A DNA stretch of 64,000 nt, taken from the NCBI GenBank assembly GCA_046160485.1, contig JBJXGV010000010.1, forward strand, positions 124,001 to 188,000, given 5' to 3'. A program made the position numbers and the translations under genes. This document shows, piece by piece, positions 18,061 through 26,075 of this stretch. Origin of the DNA: JBJXGV01 sp046160485 (lineage in GTDB: Bacteria; Orphanbacterota; Orphanbacteria; JBJXGV01). The notes beneath the pieces were generated by a model. It was not told the DNA's origin and did not search any database. It was given only the letters and a program-made list of their open reading frames with translations. The first letter of the stretch is position 1. Each line of letters opens with the position of its first letter.

Positions 18061-19716
18061 TTACCGCAGCCCGCGCGCCTCGCCATCGACGAGATCGATG
18101 CGTTCAGATTGCGGGCTCACCGGCAGCCCGGGCATGCGGAGAATCTCGCCGACGATCGCGACGACGAAACCGGCGCCCGCCGAGAGCATGAAACTGCGCA
18201 CCGTGATGACGAACCCCTGCGGGCGCCCGACGAGCGCGGCGTTATCGGAGAGCGACATCGGCGTCTTGGCGACGCAGAGCGGCAGCGCCTCGCCGCCGAA
18301 GCGGCGCACGAGTTCGAGATCGCGCTCGGCCTCGCGCGTGAAGATCACGCTGGCCGCGCCGTACATGTGCCACGCGATCTTCTCCATCTTCCCCTTGATC
18401 GGATCGCTTAGCTTGTAGATCGGCTCGAACGGCCGCGCGCGGCGTTCCGCGTGGGCGACCACAGTCTCGGCGAGTTCGACGCCGCCGTCGCCGCCGCGCG
18501 TGAAGACCTCCGAGAGCGCCGCGGGCACTTTCATCTCTTCGCACGCGCGCCGCACGACCGCGAGTTCGTCGTCCGAATCCGTCGGGAAGCGATTGATCGC
18601 GACGACCGGCGTCTCGCCGAAATGCCGCACGTTCTCGACGTGCTTCGCGAGGTTCGCGATGCCGCGCTCGACCGCCGCCGGGTCGGGCGTCGTGAGCGCG
18701 CCCTTCGCCACGCCGCCGTGCCGCTTGAGCGCGCGCACCGTTGCGACGACGACGACCGCGGCCGTGTCGAGCCCCGCCGAGCGGCACTTGATGTCGAAGA
18801 ACTTCTCGGCGCCGAGGTCCGATCCGAAACCCGCCTCCGTGATCGCCCAGTCGGCGCACGCAAGCGCGGTCTTCGTCGCGATCACCGAGTTGCACCCGTG
18901 CGCGATGTTCGCGAACGGCCCGCCGTGAAGAATCGCCGGCACGCCCTCGGTCGTCTGCACGAGGTTCGGGCGCAGCGCGTGCTTGAGCACGACCATCATC
19001 GAGCCGACCGCCTTCAGGTCCGCGGCGGTGACGCGCTCTTTGCCGGCGGTGAGCGCGACGATCATGCGCGATATCCGCGCGCGCATATCGTCCGCGTCCT
19101 CCGCGAGGCAGAGCGCCGCCATCACCTCGGACGCGGGCGTGATGTCGAAGCCCGTCTCGCGCGGCACACCCTGCGTCGCGCCGCCGAGCCCGACGATCAC
19201 CTCGCGGAGCGCGCGATCCGCCAGATCGATCACGCGCCGCCACATCACGTGCCGCGTGTCGATCCCGAGCGCGTTGCCGTGATGAATGTGATTGTCGACG
19301 AGCGCGGCGAGAAGATTGTGCGCCGTCGAGATCGCGTGAAAGTCGCCGGTGAAGTGGAGATTGATTTCGTCGGAGGGTTCGACGCACGAGAGGCCGCCGC
19401 CCGTGGCGCCGCCCTTCATGCCGAAGACGGGGCCGAGCGACGGCTCGCGCAGCGCGACGCACGCGCGGCGCCCTGTGCGCGCGAGCCCCTGCGCGAGCCC
19501 GATCGACGTCGTCGTCTTTCCTTCGCCCGCGTCGGTCGGCGTGATGGCCGTCACCAGCACGAGCCGTCCCACGCCGCGCCCGCTCTCGCGAGCCGCTGCC
19601 CGCGCGCCCTCGTGAATCTTCGCCACGCGATCGCCGTAGAGCGTGAGGTGCTCGCGCGCGATGCCGAGATCGGCGGCGACATCGACGATCGGCCGCGTCG
19701 TGTGCGATGACGTCAT
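18061..19716 (-). CDS. fhs: Formate-tetrahydrofolate ligase
   Basis: 551 aa, normal length. Start at ATG 19716 with AAAGGGGA upstream. The nucleotide-binding TPTDAGEGKTTTS (about 58-70) and LREPSLGPVFGMKGGATGGG signature are present, as is the C-terminal family motif around FGGEALPLCVAKTPMSLSD. It catalyses ATP-dependent formation of 10-formyl-THF from formate in C1 metabolism. It follows the DUF4249 lipoprotein gene by 31 bases on the same strand, which is probably read-through rather than functional grouping. No other Wood-Ljungdahl gene is in the window. Confidence 0.96.
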   Translation of the reverse strand: MTSSHTTRPIVDVAADLGIAREHLTLYGDRVAKIHEGARAAARESGRGVGRLVLVTAITPTDAGEGKTTTSIGLAQGLARTGRRACVALREPSLGPVFGMKGGATGGGLSCVEPSDEINLHFTGDFHAISTAHNLLAALVDNHIHHGNALGIDTRHVMWRRVIDLADRALREVIVGLGGATQGVPRETGFDITPASEVMAALCLAEDADDMRARISRMIVALTAGKERVTAADLKAVGSMMVVLKHALRPNLVQTTEGVPAILHGGPFANIAHGCNSVIATKTALACADWAITEAGFGSDLGAEKFFDIKCRSAGLDTAAVVVVATVRALKRHGGVAKGALTTPDPAAVERGIANLAKHVENVRHFGETPVVAINRFPTDSDDELAVVRRACEEMKVPAALSEVFTRGGDGGVELAETVVAHAERRARPFEPIYKLSDPIKGKMEKIAWHMYGAASVIFTREAERDLELVRRFGGEALPLCVAKTPMSLSDNAALVGRPQGFVITVRSFMLSAGAGFVVAIVGEILRMPGLPVSPQSERIDLVDGEARGLR

Positions 19717-19747
19717 CGTGCAGTTCCCCTTTGAGCGTTGCGCCGCG

Positions 19748-20761
19748 TCACTGGCGCGGAAGAATCGTGAACCCGATCGAGTCGACCGCACCGGCGCCGA
19801 ACAGCCCGACGCCGCCCTCGACGTGGAAGATCGGACGCTCGAAATCGTCGCCGGCGTTGCCGCCGACGTTCGGCCCGCCGTTGCCGATCAGCTCCGGGCT
19901 CGAACGCGCCAGATCGAACCAGTTCTGATCGATCGCGTACACCCGAATCTTGTGCCGCCCGGCGAAGTAGATCGCGAACCACGGCAGGCGCACGAAACCG
20001 CCGCTCGCCTCGAGCGCCGGCGAGCTCCCCTCGCGATCGAAGTCTTCGAAGTCTTCGTCCTCGAGAAAGTCGCCTTCGATGACGTAGTCGGAATCGAGAT
20101 CGAGACTCGAGAGGCCGACGTGATAGCGCTTCAAATTGGGGCCGGGCGCGAAGCGCGCCTCGAGCAGGCCGTCGAGATAGACGACCTGATTCTGCGGCGC
20201 GTAGTAAACACTGTCGCCGAGTTGCTCGAACGTCGCGAAATCGCGGATGAGTTCGAGCGACTCCTCGTCGAGCAGCACCCAGTCGGACACGTTGAAGCGA
20301 TCGGGCGTCGTCGTGGTCGCCGTGACGCGGCGGCCGTCGAGCGTGACGACTTCCAGGTCGTAGGTCGTGTTGGGCGCGACGAGCGGCGCGCCGGGGGGTC
20401 GATACAAGCCGACTCGCGCGGATCCGAGCGACTCCTCCTGGTATCGGTAACTGCCGCTAGTCGTCTTGATGGTGACCTGCGCGCCGCGCACCCCCGCGAC
20501 GGTTGCATCGTACGGAACATCCGGCGCGAGAATCGTGCGCACAAAGAGATTGGGCATTGGCTTGTCGACGATGAGAACCGCGTCGACGACGAGTGTGCCG
20601 ACGGCGCTTGTGTCGAAGAGTTCGCTCGTGTCGCGGTTCGCCGCGCAGCCGCCGAAGATCGCAAGCGCGGCGCACGCGGCAAGCACGACACGCCCGACGG
20701 CCGGCGCCCACACACGCACGCGCGCCGAGCGCCGTACGCGAGTGCGCGCGCTAAAACTCAA
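19748..20761 (-). CDS. DUF4249-like outer-membrane lipoprotein
   Basis: 337 aa. An N-terminal helix ends in a lipobox-like FGGC (Cys about 39), then a beta-rich body. A start region with two early Ig-like strands (VLIVDKPMPNLFVRTIL) and acidic DEDFEDFDREG matches proteins annotated DUF4249 that accompany TonB receptors in FCB bacteria, where they sit on the outer surface and help capture substrate. The start lies 11 bases inside the upstream receptor gene, so the pair is coupled. Substrate unknown. Confidence 0.72.
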   Translation of the reverse strand: MSFSARTRVRRSARVRVWAPAVGRVVLAACAALAIFGGCAANRDTSELFDTSAVGTLVVDAVLIVDKPMPNLFVRTILAPDVPYDATVAGVRGAQVTIKTTSGSYRYQEESLGSARVGLYRPPGAPLVAPNTTYDLEVVTLDGRRVTATTTTPDRFNVSDWVLLDEESLELIRDFATFEQLGDSVYYAPQNQVVYLDGLLEARFAPGPNLKRYHVGLSSLDLDSDYVIEGDFLEDEDFEDFDREGSSPALEASGGFVRLPWFAIYFAGRHKIRVYAIDQNWFDLARSSPELIGNGGPNVGGNAGDDFERPIFHVEGGVGLFGAGAVDSIGFTILPRQ

Positions 20762-23048
20762 AGTTCACCCCGATCGTCGGAATGATCGGCAGCATCCGCA
20801 CGACCTCCGGCTCCGCCGTCTCTTCCTCGGTGTTGTACTGAATGAACCACTCGTTCCTCCGGCTGTAGAGATTAAAGATCTGCAAGAACCACTCGGCCTT
20901 CTGGCCGAAGAGCGTCGCGTCGCGCGCGACGTTCACGTCGATGCGGTGATACGGCAGTAGGCGCGCGCTGTTGCGCTCGGCCGGAAAGAGGAGATCGTCC
21001 TCGGGCGGTTCGCCGGTTGCGGGGTTGCGAATCGAATAGCGCCCGCCCGCGGGCGTGAACGCCTGTCCCGTGCCGAAGATGAAGTTGGCGCCGTAAGACC
21101 ACTTCCCGCGATCGTAGTTCGCGACGAGTTTCACGTCGTGGCGGCGATCGTACTTCGGCGGGAACGACTTGCCTTGATTCACCTCGCTGAACGTGCGGCG
21201 GCTCCATCCGAGCGTGTAGCCGAGCCAACCGGTGAGCGCGCCCGTGCGCCGCTCCGCGAACAGCTCGAGCCCCGTCGCGTGACCGCTGCCGCCGGTCTTG
21301 AAGACATCCTCCGACGCCGTGCCCGCGCCATCGACCGCCGCGTCGTTGTCGAAGAGGACGAGGTCGCTCAGATCGGTGTAGTAACTCTCCGCGGTGAAGA
21401 AGTAGCGCCGGCTCTTCTCCCACTCGAGGCCGACGACCCCCTGCCACGACCGCCCCGGCTCCGCGGTCGCATCGGTCGGCACCCAAAAATCGCCGCCGCT
21501 GAATCCTTCCGTCGACACGAGCTGCAAGAATTGGTGATAGCCGCCGCTTGCGAGCTTGAGGCGCACGCCGTCGCCCACGATTTGGCTGATCGACACACGC
21601 GGCTCCGCGATCCAACGCGAGCCCTCGCTGAAGTAGCGCACGTGCACGCCGGAGCGAACCTTCGTGAGCGGCGACGCCGTCCATTCGTCCTGCGCGTAGA
21701 GCGCGTAAGAGTGCGGCTTCTGATCGATCCCCGCCTGCGCGTCGCGATTGAATTCCTGCTCGAACGTGAACTTGTACTGCGACGCAAGAAGTCCCGCCGT
21801 CACCACGTGCGCCGCGTTCGGGTGGTAATCGAGGTCCGCCTTCACCGACAGATCGCGCAGGCTGTTCGTGAATCGAATCGGCGTCTCGAAAAACGAGAGG
21901 CGGGTGTCGCTCTTGTACTCGCTCCCCGCGACGAGGAAGTTGCCGAAGAGAGTGGGACTGATGATGTGCGTCCACTTCGCCGTCATCGCCGCGTTGCCCC
22001 AGCGCAAGTCGACGAAACTCCCCTCGTCGAGATCGAGATTGAGGTCGTCGCGCCCGAAGTAGCCGCTGATAGTGAGCTGGTCCGAGTCGCTGAGGTCTTG
22101 GTGCAAGCGCGCGTTCGTGTCGTAGAAGTAGTACGACGGGATCTCGTTCTCGTCGGTGCGAATCGCGGAGAGCACCGGCTCGAGATAGGTGCGCCGCCCC
22201 GACACGATCCACGAGCCCTTCCCAACGGGACCCTCGAGCGTCGTGCGCGCGGCGATCAGGCTGATGCCGCCGCGTCCCTGAAAGGTTTTGCGGTTCCCCT
22301 CGCGATTCGTGACGTCGAGCACTGAGCTGAGCCGTCCGCCGTACTGCGCCGGGTACGCGCCCTTGTAGAGATTGACGTCCTTGATCGCATCCGCGTTGAA
22401 CGTGGAAAAAAAGCCGAACGCGTGCGTCGGGTTGTAGAGCGGAATCTGGTCGAGGAGGATGAGTGTTTGGTCGGGGCCGCCGCCGCGAATGTAGAGGCCG
22501 CTCGAGATGTCGGACGCCGCTTGGATGCCGGGAAGCATCTGGAGACTGCGGATGATGTCGGGCTCGCCGACCGACGGCATGCGCTTGAGCTGCCGCGCGT
22601 CGAACGCGATGAACCCGGGCTGGAGTTGCTGCTCCTCTTTACCTCTGTCCGCGGTGATCTCGACGCCTTCCATCTGAAGCGGCGCCACGCCGAGCGCGAC
22701 GTCGCGCCGCACCTGCTCGCCGGCCGCGAGCGAGAGCGTGTCGCGCCGCGCGTCGTAGCCGATCGCCTGGTAGGTCACGACGTAGGCGCCGGCGCGCAGA
22801 CCGTTCACCGCGTAGTAGCCGTCGGCATTCGAGAGCCCGCCCGTGGAGACGGAGTCGCCGCGAACGACGACGGTCGCGAACGCGAGCGACTCGCCGCTGT
22901 TCGCGTCGGAGAGGAAGCCGCTGAGCGTCGCCGCACAAGCGGGCGCGGGCGCGAGAGCGATGAGCAATACGAGCGCAGGCGCGAGTGCCGCGAGAAGTGA
23001 CAACGACGGACGCGCGTTGGAGGTCAGAATTCGATGGGTTCGCCGCAT
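20751..23048 (-). CDS. TonB-dependent outer-membrane receptor with carboxypeptidase-regulatory N-domain
   Basis: 765 aa. Signal peptide about 1-39; a CarboxypepD_reg-like beta-sandwich at about 40-118 (SGFLSDANSGESLAFATVVV; GLRAGAYVVTYQAIGYD); plug domain about 130-245 with IRSLQMLPGIQ and YIRGGGPDQTLILLDQIPLYNPTHAFG; then a 22-strand-type barrel ending in a terminal Phe (GVNFEF), as outer-membrane barrels do. It imports a large substrate using TonB energy. It is the first gene of a run with the DUF4249 lipoprotein, the common receptor/lipoprotein arrangement. Confidence 0.92.
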   Translation of the reverse strand: MRRTHRILTSNARPSLSLLAALAPALVLLIALAPAPACAATLSGFLSDANSGESLAFATVVVRGDSVSTGGLSNADGYYAVNGLRAGAYVVTYQAIGYDARRDTLSLAAGEQVRRDVALGVAPLQMEGVEITADRGKEEQQLQPGFIAFDARQLKRMPSVGEPDIIRSLQMLPGIQAASDISSGLYIRGGGPDQTLILLDQIPLYNPTHAFGFFSTFNADAIKDVNLYKGAYPAQYGGRLSSVLDVTNREGNRKTFQGRGGISLIAARTTLEGPVGKGSWIVSGRRTYLEPVLSAIRTDENEIPSYYFYDTNARLHQDLSDSDQLTISGYFGRDDLNLDLDEGSFVDLRWGNAAMTAKWTHIISPTLFGNFLVAGSEYKSDTRLSFFETPIRFTNSLRDLSVKADLDYHPNAAHVVTAGLLASQYKFTFEQEFNRDAQAGIDQKPHSYALYAQDEWTASPLTKVRSGVHVRYFSEGSRWIAEPRVSISQIVGDGVRLKLASGGYHQFLQLVSTEGFSGGDFWVPTDATAEPGRSWQGVVGLEWEKSRRYFFTAESYYTDLSDLVLFDNDAAVDGAGTASEDVFKTGGSGHATGLELFAERRTGALTGWLGYTLGWSRRTFSEVNQGKSFPPKYDRRHDVKLVANYDRGKWSYGANFIFGTGQAFTPAGGRYSIRNPATGEPPEDDLLFPAERNSARLLPYHRIDVNVARDATLFGQKAEWFLQIFNLYSRRNEWFIQYNTEEETAEPEVVRMLPIIPTIGVNFEF

Positions 23049-23357
23049 GAGCGCTGCAATCTACATCACGGCAGCGCGATTGTCATGCCACGCGCCGGTG
23101 TTTGTTGCCACGCGTGATCCGATGCGCGCGCGCGTGCACCGGGGCTTGCGCGCGCTCGTAATTCTGTGCGCTCGCCCGCCCGTCGGCGCCGCGCCAGCGT
23201 GTCGTCTACAGGGACATTCGCGTCGCAAAGAAAGGACGGCGTCGCAGCCCGCGCGGCGCGGCAGCCGGCTTCCGCGGCGCAAACCGTTGAAAACGCGTCG
23301 CCCAGAATGGCGGCGGAATGCGGTGCGGCGGGCATACGGATTGCGAGCCGTCCGGCC
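23049..23357. other. Divergent intergenic region, 309 bases
   Basis: It separates the TonB receptor start from the PAP2-like gene. I see no clear promoter pair, repeat or RNA structure. Open frames continue through it in several frames because of the base composition, and part of it could encode a longer N-terminus of the PAP2-like protein (an ATG at 23307 is in frame). Confidence 0.4.
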
Positions 23358-23996
23358 ATGCCGCTCAGCCATCGTCGCCGCGCGATTCTCGCAATCGCAT
23401 CCGCCGCCGCAACCACCGTCGCGACCCTCTGCGCAAACCCCGCGACGTGTTGCGCTCAGATCGCGACTTCGAACGGGGGCGGCACGAGCTCCGGAAGCGA
23501 AAGGATCTTCGAGGCCGGCTCCGAACTCGACGAGATGTACGGCAGCGCGCCGGTCCTCGGCGCCGGAACGCTCGGGCTGTTCGCCGCGGGACGCCTTTCG
23601 TCGAGCCCGCGCTTAACGGGCGCCGCGACCGATCTCTCGAAAGCGCTTCTCGTCAACGGCGCGCTCGTTTGGGCTCTCAACGCCGGCATTCGTTACGGCC
23701 GCGGCGATCACCACGGCCCGGCATTCCCGTCGGGCTCGACCTCGGCGGCGTTCGCGATCGCACCGATTCTTCGCGGGCGCTTCGGCTGGAAGGCGGGCGT
23801 ACCCGCGCTCGCTCTGGCGTCATTTGCCGCGGCCGGCGAGATGGATGAAGGCGCGCGCACCACGCCCGAGATCTTCGGCGGCGCCGCGCTCGGCTTGGTC
23901 GTCGGCGGCTTCATGGCCCATCGCGAATCCGGGGCCAACCTGCCCGCGCATCTCTGCGTCGACAAGAACGGCGTCGGCGTCGAGTTCAAGTTCTAG
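23358..23996 (+). CDS. PAP2-superfamily-like exported protein with degenerate active site
   Basis: 212 aa from ATG 23358, which gives a signal peptide (about 1-34). The PAP2 fold is recognisable: GIRYGRGDHHGPAFPSGSTS (motif 1/2 region; PSGS instead of PSGH), GWKAGVPALALASFAAAGE and FGGAALGLVVGGF. The third motif, normally SRx5Hx3D, reads GEMDEGARTTPEIFGG, so the catalytic Arg/His and Asp are not where expected. It may be a non-catalytic relative of lipid phosphatases. C-terminal VGVEFKF resembles a barrel-type end. Function not assigned. Confidence 0.62.
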   Translation: MPLSHRRRAILAIASAAATTVATLCANPATCCAQIATSNGGGTSSGSERIFEAGSELDEMYGSAPVLGAGTLGLFAAGRLSSSPRLTGAATDLSKALLVNGALVWALNAGIRYGRGDHHGPAFPSGSTSAAFAIAPILRGRFGWKAGVPALALASFAAAGEMDEGARTTPEIFGGAALGLVVGGFMAHRESGANLPAHLCVDKNGVGVEFKF

Positions 23997-24053
23997 AGTT
24001 CTAGCGCGGCGCGCGCGCGGAGCACGCGCCTCCGTCGAGCACGCTCCCTCTCG

Positions 24054-24325
24054 CTATGCCTCATCAATCAGTCTGTATCCGACACCTGGTTCGGTGCGCA
24101 GTTAGCGCGGCCGCGCTGGCGTCGCCTCGATCTTGTTGCGGAGCTGCTTCATGTCGATCCGCAGCGAGTGCGTCTGCCGCTCGTGCGCCGGCCCCCACAC
24201 TTCGCGCACGAGCTGCCGCTGCGTGACGGCCTTCCCCGCGTGGCGCACGGAACCGCGAGCAGCTTGTACTCCGTCGGCGTGAGGTGAATCTCCTTCCCGG
24301 ATTTCGACATCGAACGCGCCGGCGC
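24054..24325 (-). pseudogene. kdpE: Relic of a KdpE-like response-regulator DNA-binding domain
   Basis: Read on the minus strand, pieces of an OmpR/KdpE winged-helix domain appear in order but in different frames: SGKEIHLTPTEYKLLAV, then, after a frameshift, RHAGKAVTQRQLVREVWG, HERQTHSLRIDMKQLRNKIE, then an in-frame TAA (24102-24104) where the family has Tyr, then LRTEPGVGYRLIDEA and a natural stop at 24054. The receiver domain is absent. The order and near-perfect match to the KdpE C-terminus make decay of a real gene the best reading. No kdp transport genes are nearby. The upstream boundary is approximate. Confidence 0.8.
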
Positions 24326-24521
24326 CGAGGGCGCGACCGAGGATGCCGACGAACGCGATCGTCACCGCGACCCGCGCGCCCGAAAGAAACGGTCAGGAGC
24401 GCCAGCGCGCGGCGCGGCACGCAGATTGCCGTATGGATCGCGCGTCAGTGATGTCCGGCGGCTATCGCGCATCTTCGTCGCGAGTTCCGCCGACCTCGCT
24501 AACCCAGAGGAGCGGCTGAAA

Positions 24522-26075
24522 ATGGACCCGGTGCTGAAAACTGGCCAGTCCGTCGCGGCGCGGCGGGCGGCGGCGATGAAAAAAGGAACTCTTGCGCAGA
24601 GCGTGAGCGCGCGTAACAACGTCGAGCGCGCGAACACGAGCGCCGCTGCGCCAATCGTGCGGGGCGACGTCCCCGCCATCCGCTTTCTCGGCCACGCGGG
24701 GCTCCTCATCGAGTACCGCGGTGCTTCGCTGCTGTGCGATCCGTGGATGAGCGAGTCGGGGGCGTTTCTCCACTCGCAGCATCAATACCCGCCCAATGAC
24801 GCGATCGATCGCAACGCGCTTCGCTCCGCCGACTTCCTCTACCTGAGCCACCGGCGCTTCGATCACTTCGACCGCGAGTTTCTTGCCACGCTGCCGAAGG
24901 AAAGAATCACTGTCATCATCGCGGACTACATCACGGACGCGTTCGCGAACGAGATCGCAGATCTCGGATTCGCGCGCATCGTTAAGCTCGCCGACTGGAA
25001 GAACTACGCGCTTGCGGACAGATTCGACATTCGTCTCGTGCGCAATCCGTCGCTCTGCGAGCTCGACTCGATCGCGCTGATTCGCGCGGGCGACACGACG
25101 ATCCTCAACGCAAACGATTGCCATCTCGCGAAGAGCGAGTTTGCGAAGCTCCGCGAGCAAGAGATCGGCATTCTCTTCGCGCAGCCTTCTGTCGCGATGG
25201 AGTATCTAGCCGCGCACGCCGACGGAGAGATCGAGCAACTCGCGATCGCGGCGCGAACGCGTAAAGAGTCGATCGACGCATTCGTCGACATGGCGAACGG
25301 CGTCGATGCGAAGCAGGTGATCTGCTGCGCCGGGTTGCCCTGTTTCCTCGAGGACGATCGCTTCCATCTCAACTTCGGCGATAACCGAATTGCCTTGGAC
25401 GAGAAGGACGTGCTCGCGGAGATCGCGGGGAAGATCGGCGGACGGTTGCATCTCGTGTTGCCGGGCGATGAGATCGACACTACTGGCGGGGTTGCGGTAC
25501 AGCGCGCGCGCGAGTTCGACTTGGCGAATAAGAAAGAGTTCTTGCGCGAGTACCAGGCGCGTCGCGCCGCGTCGATTCACGCGCACCTCGCGTCGTTGCC
25601 GCCGCTACCGGTCGGAGGCGTCTGGCAGTTTCGCGATTTCGTGCGGGAAATCTTCGCATCGAGCAGCCACGTGCGCGGCAAGATCGGCGCGCTCGTGAAG
25701 TTCACCGTGACCGGCACGAACGGCGGCGTGGTTTACGTCGACACGCGACAAGGCGCTTTCAAGACGTCGCTCGTGACGACCGCGCGCCCGAGTCACGAGT
25801 TCGAGATCGATTCGCGCGTCGCCCGCCTGCTCGTCGAGCGTGAGGCGACGTGGGAGGACGTTTTTCTCAGTATGCGCTTCCACGCGCGCCACGACCTCGG
25901 CTCCCACAACTGGCCGCTCTTCGCGATCTTGCGTTACGGGCACGACGTGAAGCGAATATGCCACGTCGAGCGCGTTCTCAAGAACGGCGAGCGCGATACA
26001 GTCGCAGCGGCAGCGCGTCAGTCGAGAACAACGAGCTTACGCGACGCCGCGTTGACGCCCGCCCGAAGTCTGTAG
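24522..26075 (+). CDS. MBL-fold metallohydrolase-like protein (UlaG/CMAH-related) with altered metal motif
   Basis: 517 aa from ATG 24522 (AGAGGAG upstream). The N-terminal MBL domain starts at AIRFLGHAGLLIEYRGASLLCDPW (about 48-71), typical of the UlaG/CMP-Neu5Ac-hydroxylase group. The metal motif is SHRRFDHFD (109-117): His110, Asp114 and His115 remain, but the second His of HxHxDH is Arg112. DTTILNANDCHL is the downstream Asp/His loop. The C-terminal 250 residues match nothing I recognise. The gene ends 58 bases inside the convergent LVIVD gene. A kdpE relic lies just upstream. Reaction unknown. Confidence 0.75.
   Translation: MDPVLKTGQSVAARRAAAMKKGTLAQSVSARNNVERANTSAAAPIVRGDVPAIRFLGHAGLLIEYRGASLLCDPWMSESGAFLHSQHQYPPNDAIDRNALRSADFLYLSHRRFDHFDREFLATLPKERITVIIADYITDAFANEIADLGFARIVKLADWKNYALADRFDIRLVRNPSLCELDSIALIRAGDTTILNANDCHLAKSEFAKLREQEIGILFAQPSVAMEYLAAHADGEIEQLAIAARTRKESIDAFVDMANGVDAKQVICCAGLPCFLEDDRFHLNFGDNRIALDEKDVLAEIAGKIGGRLHLVLPGDEIDTTGGVAVQRAREFDLANKKEFLREYQARRAASIHAHLASLPPLPVGGVWQFRDFVREIFASSSHVRGKIGALVKFTVTGTNGGVVYVDTRQGAFKTSLVTTARPSHEFEIDSRVARLLVEREATWEDVFLSMRFHARHDLGSHNWPLFAILRYGHDVKRICHVERVLKNGERDTVAAAARQSRTTSLRDAALTPARSL

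Noticed and set aside
20872..22212. Second minus-strand frame inside the TonB receptor gene
   Set aside because: Arg/Ala-rich shadow frame without domain features; the receptor frame has plug and barrel motifs throughout.
24064..24420. Intact small gene on the minus strand at the kdpE relic
   Set aside because: The open frames are pieces produced by frameshifts in a KdpE-like domain; none reads through the complete domain.
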